This document shows positions 59,867-64,000 of a stretch of 64,000 nucleotides of DNA, piece by piece (position 1 is the first letter of the stretch; every line of letters begins with the position of its first letter). The translations under genes were made by a program, and so were the position numbers. This DNA is from an uncultured Eggerthella sp. (lineage in GTDB: Bacteria > Actinomycetota > Coriobacteriia > Coriobacteriales > Eggerthellaceae): positions 62,001 through 126,000 of the forward strand of contig CAUASB010000005.1 of NCBI GenBank assembly GCA_958431815.1, written 5' to 3'. Below the pieces are notes generated by a model, which was not told where the DNA came from, made no database searches, and saw only the letters and a list, made by a program, of their open reading frames with translations.

Positions 59867-59898
59867 TTAAGGTTGGGTTAAGGCGGCTGCGGTATTAT
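59867..59898 (+). promoter_or_regulatory. Candidate two-component promoter with TTAAGG repeats
   Basis: TTAAGG occurs at 59867-59872 and 59878-59883, 11 bases apart. A TATTAT -10 lies at 59893-59898 and no good -35 exists. Repeats in the -35 position are typical of promoters activated by OmpR/PhoB-type regulators. The rest of 59644-59975 shows no gene. Confidence 0.5.
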
Positions 59899-59975
59899 CG
59901 GGGCGTAAGGAAGTTGCCCATTCGCCCGCTTTCCGAGGCAGGGCCGGGCATGAAACGCATGGCAAGGCTGAACGC

Positions 59976-60689
59976 ATGAAAGTATTGTTTGCAGAAGACG
60001 AACGCGCGCTGTCGCACGCGCTTACCACCATTTTGGAGCGCTGCTCGTACGAGGTTGATGCGGTGTTCGATGGCGCGTCGGCCTTGGACTGCCTATTAGA
60101 TAGCGAATACGATGTGGCGGTGCTGGACATCATGATGCCCAAGATGGACGGGCTTGAAGTGGTGCGCACTGCTCGCGCACAGGGTGTGCGCACACCGGTG
60201 ATCATGCTCACTGCCAAGGGCACGGTAGACGATAAGGTGGAAGGCCTTGATGCTGGCGCAAACGACTATCTGGTGAAGCCGTTTTCCGCAAAAGAGCTGA
60301 TGGCACGCTTACGCGCTTTAACGCGTCCGGCGAATGCGTTCGATACAACACCGCTTTCCGTAGGCAATGTGAAGCTTGACAGGGCAACCTGCACCCTTTC
60401 AGGGCCGGCAGGCAGCGAGCATTTGCCCAATCGCGAATACCAGCTTATGGAATTGTTCATGGAACACCCCGGCGAATTGCTTTCCATGGGCAGGCTTTTG
60501 GAATGTGTGTGGGGCAGCGATGCTCCTGACGATTCGAACGTTGCGTGGGTGTATATCTCGTATCTGCGTAAGAAACTCGGTTCGGTTGGTGCGGATGTGC
60601 GTATCAAAACCTCGCGCAACCAAGGCTATTCACTGGTATGTGATGCGCCCTGCGCCGATCTTGTCGATGACGTGGAAGAGGTGCGCTGA
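59976..60689 (+). CDS. OmpR/PhoB-type response regulator
   Basis: A 237-residue regulator. The receiver domain (1-120) has MKVLFAEDERALSHALT, the phospho-acceptor Asp in DVAVLDIMMPKMDGLEV, Thr in VIMLTAKG and Lys in DYLVKPFSAKEL. The C-terminal winged helix (about 130-225) has PNREYQLMELFMEHPGELLSMGRLLECVWG and VAWVYISYLRKKL. The kinase gene starts at the base after its stop. It is divergent from the glycosyltransferase operon, which it may control. Confidence 0.94.
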   Translation: MKVLFAEDERALSHALTTILERCSYEVDAVFDGASALDCLLDSEYDVAVLDIMMPKMDGLEVVRTARAQGVRTPVIMLTAKGTVDDKVEGLDAGANDYLVKPFSAKELMARLRALTRPANAFDTTPLSVGNVKLDRATCTLSGPAGSEHLPNREYQLMELFMEHPGELLSMGRLLECVWGSDAPDDSNVAWVYISYLRKKLGSVGADVRIKTSRNQGYSLVCDAPCADLVDDVEEVR

Positions 60690-62102
60690 ATGGAGATGAG
60701 CAAACGCCTGCGCCGCAAGTTCATTGCGGTTGCTACTGCTTCGGTTGCCGTGGTGCTGGCGGGAATCGTTGCTGCCATTAACGTGGTGAACTACTTCGAT
60801 GTGTGCAACCAGGCGGATGCTCGTTTGGCGCTTATCCAGCAGAATGGCGGTGCGATCAGCGGTGATGCGGCGGCCGATGCTGCATCGGGCGGTTCGACGG
60901 ACGAAGCGGCAGCGGCATCGAATGCTGATGACGCTTCATCGCCGAACGATTCATCCGATTCGCCTGCCGACTTGGGGCAGAAGCCGAAGCCTGCGGGGGA
61001 TGGCTCTCAGCCCACCGATGACCCGGGCTCCAAGGATGCGAGTGCAGGTCCGAAGGCAGATGGGGAAGCGCCAGGTGCTGCCATGCCCCGTGGCAATGCA
61101 GCCGAAATGGCGTTCGAAATGCGCTATTTCACGGTTTGCCTGAATGACGACGGCTCGGTTTCTTCGGTGAACGTAGATAAGATCGCTGCAGTATCCGCAG
61201 ATCAGGCCGCTGAAATGGCGCAAGGTATGTCTGCTGGCGCATCTGGTTTCTTGGGCGAGTACCGCTATTCTACCGTGCAACAAGACGATGGTACGGTTCG
61301 CTGCGTGTTCCTTGATTGTTCGCGCGACTTGGGCAACTTCACATCGTTTTTAACTGCCAGCGTGGCAATAAGCCTGGTGGGGCTGGTGCTGGTGTTCGTG
61401 CTGGTGTTCGTGCTTTCGAAGGTGGCCATTCGCCCTATTGTGGAAAGCTATCAGAAGCAGAAAGCGTTTATCACCGATGCGAGCCACGAGATAAAAACGC
61501 CGCTGGCGGTAATTTCTGCTGCCAATGAAGTGCAGGAAATGGAAAACGGTGAAACCGAGTGGAGCCGCAGCATTGCCGAGCAGGTGAAGAGGCTGAGCGG
61601 GCTTACCGAACAGCTGGTTATGCTTGCACGCATGGATGAAGGAGCATCGCGTTTTGCCAAGGAAGATGTGGATTTGAGCGAGCTGGTCGAGGAAATGGCC
61701 GAGCCGTTTTATCAGCTTGCCGAACAGCGCGGCAAAACGCTCAAGAACGATATCGCCGCCGGCGTGCGCGTGCAGGGTGATGCCTCGGCGCTTTCGCAGG
61801 TGGTTGAGCTTCTGCTTGATAACGCCACGCGATATGCCAAGGACGGTACTCAGATTTTGTTGCGGCTGCGAAAACATGGCCGCAAGGTGCAGCTGAGTGT
61901 TTCCAACGAGGTAGAGCATATGCCGAAGGGCAACTTGGACAAGCTGTTTGAGCGCTTTTATCGCGACGATGCTTCCCGCAGTTCGCAGACAGGCGGCAGC
62001 GGCGTGGGCCTTTCGGTGGTGCGCTCCATTGCCGAAGCGCACGGCGGTACCGCGAAGGCCACTGCGCAAGGGAACCGCATCACGTTCACGGTGACACTGT
62101 AG
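60690..62102 (+). CDS. Sensor histidine kinase with low-complexity sensor region
   Basis: A 470-residue kinase. The first membrane segment is at about 10-32 (FIAVATASVAVVLAGIVAAI) and the second near 215-240. Between them are about 90 residues rich in Ala, Ser, Asp, Gly and Pro, then a short folded stretch (MAFEMRYFTVCLNDDGSVSSV). ITDASHEIKTPLAVISAANE holds the phospho-His. The ATPase domain has LSQVVELLLDNATRYAKDG and QTGGSGVGLSVVRSIAEAHGG. There is no HAMP domain of normal length. The Ser/Ala-rich outside region mirrors the Ser/Gly-rich tail encoded at 58966-59643. Confidence 0.93.
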   Translation: MEMSKRLRRKFIAVATASVAVVLAGIVAAINVVNYFDVCNQADARLALIQQNGGAISGDAAADAASGGSTDEAAAASNADDASSPNDSSDSPADLGQKPKPAGDGSQPTDDPGSKDASAGPKADGEAPGAAMPRGNAAEMAFEMRYFTVCLNDDGSVSSVNVDKIAAVSADQAAEMAQGMSAGASGFLGEYRYSTVQQDDGTVRCVFLDCSRDLGNFTSFLTASVAISLVGLVLVFVLVFVLSKVAIRPIVESYQKQKAFITDASHEIKTPLAVISAANEVQEMENGETEWSRSIAEQVKRLSGLTEQLVMLARMDEGASRFAKEDVDLSELVEEMAEPFYQLAEQRGKTLKNDIAAGVRVQGDASALSQVVELLLDNATRYAKDGTQILLRLRKHGRKVQLSVSNEVEHMPKGNLDKLFERFYRDDASRSSQTGGSGVGLSVVRSIAEAHGGTAKATAQGNRITFTVTL

Positions 62103-62106
62103 ACGA

Positions 62107-62145
62107 AAAGGCCCAACTGGTTTGCTTGACCAGTTAGGCCTTTTG
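62107..62145 (+). terminator. Terminator of the two-component operon
   Basis: AAAAGGCC-c-AACTGG pairs with CCAGTT-a-GGCCTTTT across a 9-base loop, five bases after the kinase stop. Confidence 0.9.
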
Positions 62146-62283
62146 CTTTGTTGAGGGGGTTCGAACGCATTGCGCTCATGGCCCTTCATGGAATATTGCC
62201 AGAAATGGGCATGGGATTGAAGGCGTTTCACCTGGTGGAGTGCTCGCCCTGTTCGTTTTACGGATTAAACAGCTTGGTCAGCG

Positions 62284-62775
62284 TTAGAACGTAAGGCGCA
62301 TTTCGTGCCAGGATACGCCGCCGTGCTCTGATGTGCAGATGCCTTCATCTACGAAGCCGAAGCCTTCGTAATAGTGCACCAGATGATCTTTGCAGGTGAG
62401 CACGACGCCCGTACGATTCTTGGCGCGCGCATCTTCGATAAGCGTGTTGATGGCTTTGCCGGCCAGGCCTTGTTTGCGGAATTCGGGGTCGGTGGCAACG
62501 CTGAATATCATTTGCCACGCGCCTTCGGGTTCGTGAAGTGTTGTATCGGCGAACATTTCATCGAGCAAGTGCGGGTTACTGGTTGCCATGCCGTTGATGA
62601 ACGTGACAATGCGGCCGTTCTGCTTCAGCAGCCAGAAGCATTCGGGGTAAGCAGCGATGCGCTCTTCGATCTGTTGCAGCGTTGCGGCTTCCGCTTCAGG
62701 AAAGCAGATGCCCTCGATGCGAGCCACTTCAGCGGTATCGGCCGGGGTGGCATGTTCAATGACGATGGGTTCCAT
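62284..62775 (-). CDS. GNAT-family N-acetyltransferase
   Basis: A 163-residue acetyltransferase. VIEHATPADTAEVARIEGICFPEAEAAT begins the fold. VATDPEFRKQGLAGKAINTLIEDAR is the acetyl-CoA loop (RxxGxxG/A form). GVVLTCKDHLVHYYEGFGFVDEG is the C-terminal block. It is similar to arylalkylamine-type or RimI-like small-molecule acetyltransferases; the substrate is unknown. It is monocistronic, divergent from cas9. The ATG 62775 follows AAAGGAACACCC. Confidence 0.88.
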   Translation of the reverse strand: MEPIVIEHATPADTAEVARIEGICFPEAEAATLQQIEERIAAYPECFWLLKQNGRIVTFINGMATSNPHLLDEMFADTTLHEPEGAWQMIFSVATDPEFRKQGLAGKAINTLIEDARAKNRTGVVLTCKDHLVHYYEGFGFVDEGICTSEHGGVSWHEMRLTF

Positions 62776-62865
62776 GGGTGTTCCTTTGGTCGGGTTGGGG
62801 CTTCTACTGTAGCAGGGAAGTGGGGCAGGGTGGCTAAGCGATGCCTTTTGCGTTTTGAAATTATC

Positions 62866-63072
62866 CGATTTTGATTTGATTTTTAACCTCCAAAATCGCT
62901 CAACTCATAATTTGTTAAGCGAAAAGCTGAAGTAATATTAACTACCCTCAAAAGTGCTCTATGAATTCGAGACCCTGATTGGTGAACTGATAGCCAAATG
63001 TTTGAGTGGCCGAAAATGCAAGCTTTGGCGTTAGGGGGGAAGCCTTGCCTTGCTAGCGAGAGGCAAGAGGCA
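62866..63072. ncRNA. Hairpin-rich region before cas9, possible tracrRNA locus
   Basis: The 426 bp between the GNAT gene and cas9 are AT-rich and contain three inverted pairs. CGATTTTG (62866-62873) pairs with CAAAATCG (62891-62898). GCCGAA near 63010 pairs with TTTGGC near 63023. GCCTTGCCT near 63042 pairs with AGGCAAGAGGC near 63061, with a two-base bulge. Type II loci often encode the tracrRNA next to cas9. Neither strand nor anti-repeat can be assigned without the CRISPR repeat, which is not in the window. TTGTAA-N18-TATGCT near 63143-63172 may be the cas9 promoter. Confidence 0.3.
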
Positions 63073-63201
63073 CCACAGTCGTCTTCCTTGATTTCGGCTT
63101 CATGGGCATTATCCCGATAATTTCGCTGTTGACCTGGTATGGTTGTAACAAACCGCTAGTGGCAACTATGCTTATAAAAGCAAGATTGCGGAAGGGAAGA
63201 A

Positions 63202-64000
63202 ATGATCGAATCCCTTGAAATCAGACCGTACCTAGTCCTTGGCATCGATATTGGCATAGGCAGTGCAGGTTGGTCTTTGCTCGACATTGCGAATAAACGA
63301 ATCATAGACATGGGCGTGCATCTGTGGGAAGTTCCCCAGGAGCCGAAGACGAAGGTCTCGACGGCGACCACCCGTCGCAACGCCCGTTCTTCTCGCCGCA
63401 ACAACGATCGCCACGCCACTCGCATGGCGAAATGCTTGGAGCTCCTGAAGGCCCACGGTTTGGTTCCCGAAAACGCCAAGGCATCGTATCTGCAGCCGCG
63501 AAAAGGCGAGAAGCAGATTTTGGTAATACGCTCCGAAGGCCTTGACCGAAAGCTCTCCGATCGTGAGTTAGCCCGCGCCCTCTACCACATCTGTAACCGC
63601 CGCGGCTACATCCCGCACGGTGGCGGCGACGCAAACGACACGGAAGGCAAGCAGGTACTCAGCGCAATCGATGCGAACAGCAAAACGATACACGAGAAAG
63701 GCTACCGCACGGTAGGCGAGATGATGCTCAAGGAGGGTATCCTTGTCGGCAAGCCGAACGGCTTTGCCAGGAACGCATCGGAGAGCTATGAGCATTGCGT
63801 AACGCTGTCCCAGCTCGTCGACGAAGTGGGAAAGCTTTTCGAGGCCCAGCGTGCAAACGAGAACCCAAGCGCCACGGACAGGCTCGAAGAGCAGTACATC
63901 TCATGCCTGACCTGGCAGAAGCCCACCTATGATCGTGACGAGCTGATTTACAAAACGGTAGGCCCCTGCGTCTACTATCCGGAAGAGAAACGTGCAGCAA
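63202..64000 (+). CDS. cas9: Type II CRISPR endonuclease Cas9 (N-terminal part)
   Basis: The frame is open from ATG 63202 to the window edge, 266 codons plus one base. LGIDIGIGSAGWSLLD is RuvC motif I, with catalytic Asp16. Residues 57-77 are the Arg-rich bridge helix (TRRNARSSRRNNDRHATRMA). RALYHICNRRGY, KGYRTVGEMML and VGPCVYYPEEKRA match the recognition-lobe blocks of compact type II-C-like Cas9 proteins. A 10-residue extension precedes the motif. The ATG follows GGAAGGGAAGAA. It cuts DNA matching the crRNA guide. HNH, later RuvC motifs, cas1/cas2 and the array lie beyond the window, so activity cannot be judged. Confidence 0.95.
   Translation, partial: MIESLEIRPYLVLGIDIGIGSAGWSLLDIANKRIIDMGVHLWEVPQEPKTKVSTATTRRNARSSRRNNDRHATRMAKCLELLKAHGLVPENAKASYLQPRKGEKQILVIRSEGLDRKLSDRELARALYHICNRRGYIPHGGGDANDTEGKQVLSAIDANSKTIHEKGYRTVGEMMLKEGILVGKPNGFARNASESYEHCVTLSQLVDEVGKLFEAQRANENPSATDRLEEQYISCLTWQKPTYDRDELIYKTVGPCVYYPEEKRAA

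Noticed and set aside
62157..62283. A tRNA, suggested by a GGTTCGAA block after the kinase gene
   Set aside because: No cloverleaf, acceptor stem or anticodon stem can be drawn around it.

Overview
The window is a 64 kb piece of chromosome from an anaerobic, moderately GC-rich Actinomycetota, most likely a member of the Coriobacteriia (Eggerthellaceae-like). This assignment is an inference. It rests on the actinobacterial gene order rpsA-coaE-uvrB, TAXI/TRAP and SNF-type transporters, several small LysR/DMT modules, a sortase-like C-terminal KTGD anchor, an oleate hydratase, a FabK-type fatty acid cluster, and frequent GTG/TTG starts. No tRNA, rRNA or insertion sequence was recognised.

Layout. 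Positions 1-5.3 kb hold biosynthesis and translation genes: the end of ilvB, then ilvN, ilvC, serC, rpsA and coaE. uvrB and a DegV fatty-acid-binding protein follow. Positions 8.7-16.5 kb form a type II fatty acid synthesis operon: MarR regulator, acpP, fabK, fabD, fabG, fabF, fabZ and a fused accD-accA. Positions 16.8-19.8 kb carry a small unknown protein, an SNF transporter and an RmlD-like reductase. Positions 19.9-30.1 kb hold a TAXI/TRAP transporter with a divergent LysR gene, then a compact operon that joins the 5-oxoprolinase proteins PxpB, PxpC and PxpA to a biotin carboxylase, a biotin carrier protein and a DUF1445/D-glutamate-cyclase-like protein.

Positions 30.4-35.2 kb encode two coupled YhgE/Pip membrane proteins. 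A NimA-like flavoprotein, a small toxin-antitoxin-like pair and an 1101-residue surface M6 metalloprotease follow. Positions 40.5-42.5 kb hold an opine-dehydrogenase-like and an Asp/Glu-racemase-like gene behind an apparent attenuator. Positions 42.7-45.6 kb hold a LytS-type kinase, a response regulator with a SARP-like output domain and a membrane protein. Positions 45.8-55.4 kb contain three EamA exporters, two of them divergent from LysR genes, an M18 aminopeptidase, an oleate hydratase and a TetR regulator. Positions 55.6-62.1 kb hold a GT39/GT2 glycosylation operon with a Ser/Gly-rich membrane protein, divergent from an OmpR-type two-component system. After a GNAT gene, the window ends inside the first 266 codons of a type II Cas9.

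The most unusual content is non-coding. There is a family of 25-37 bp palindromes built on GGGAC-N-GTCCC, all just upstream of start codons. Two approximately 180 bp structured elements share a fold with compensating base changes and follow two paralogous EamA genes. There are also two very large imperfect hairpins, two G9/C9 tracts near surface-related genes, and 11 bp direct repeats that could be sites for the two response regulators.
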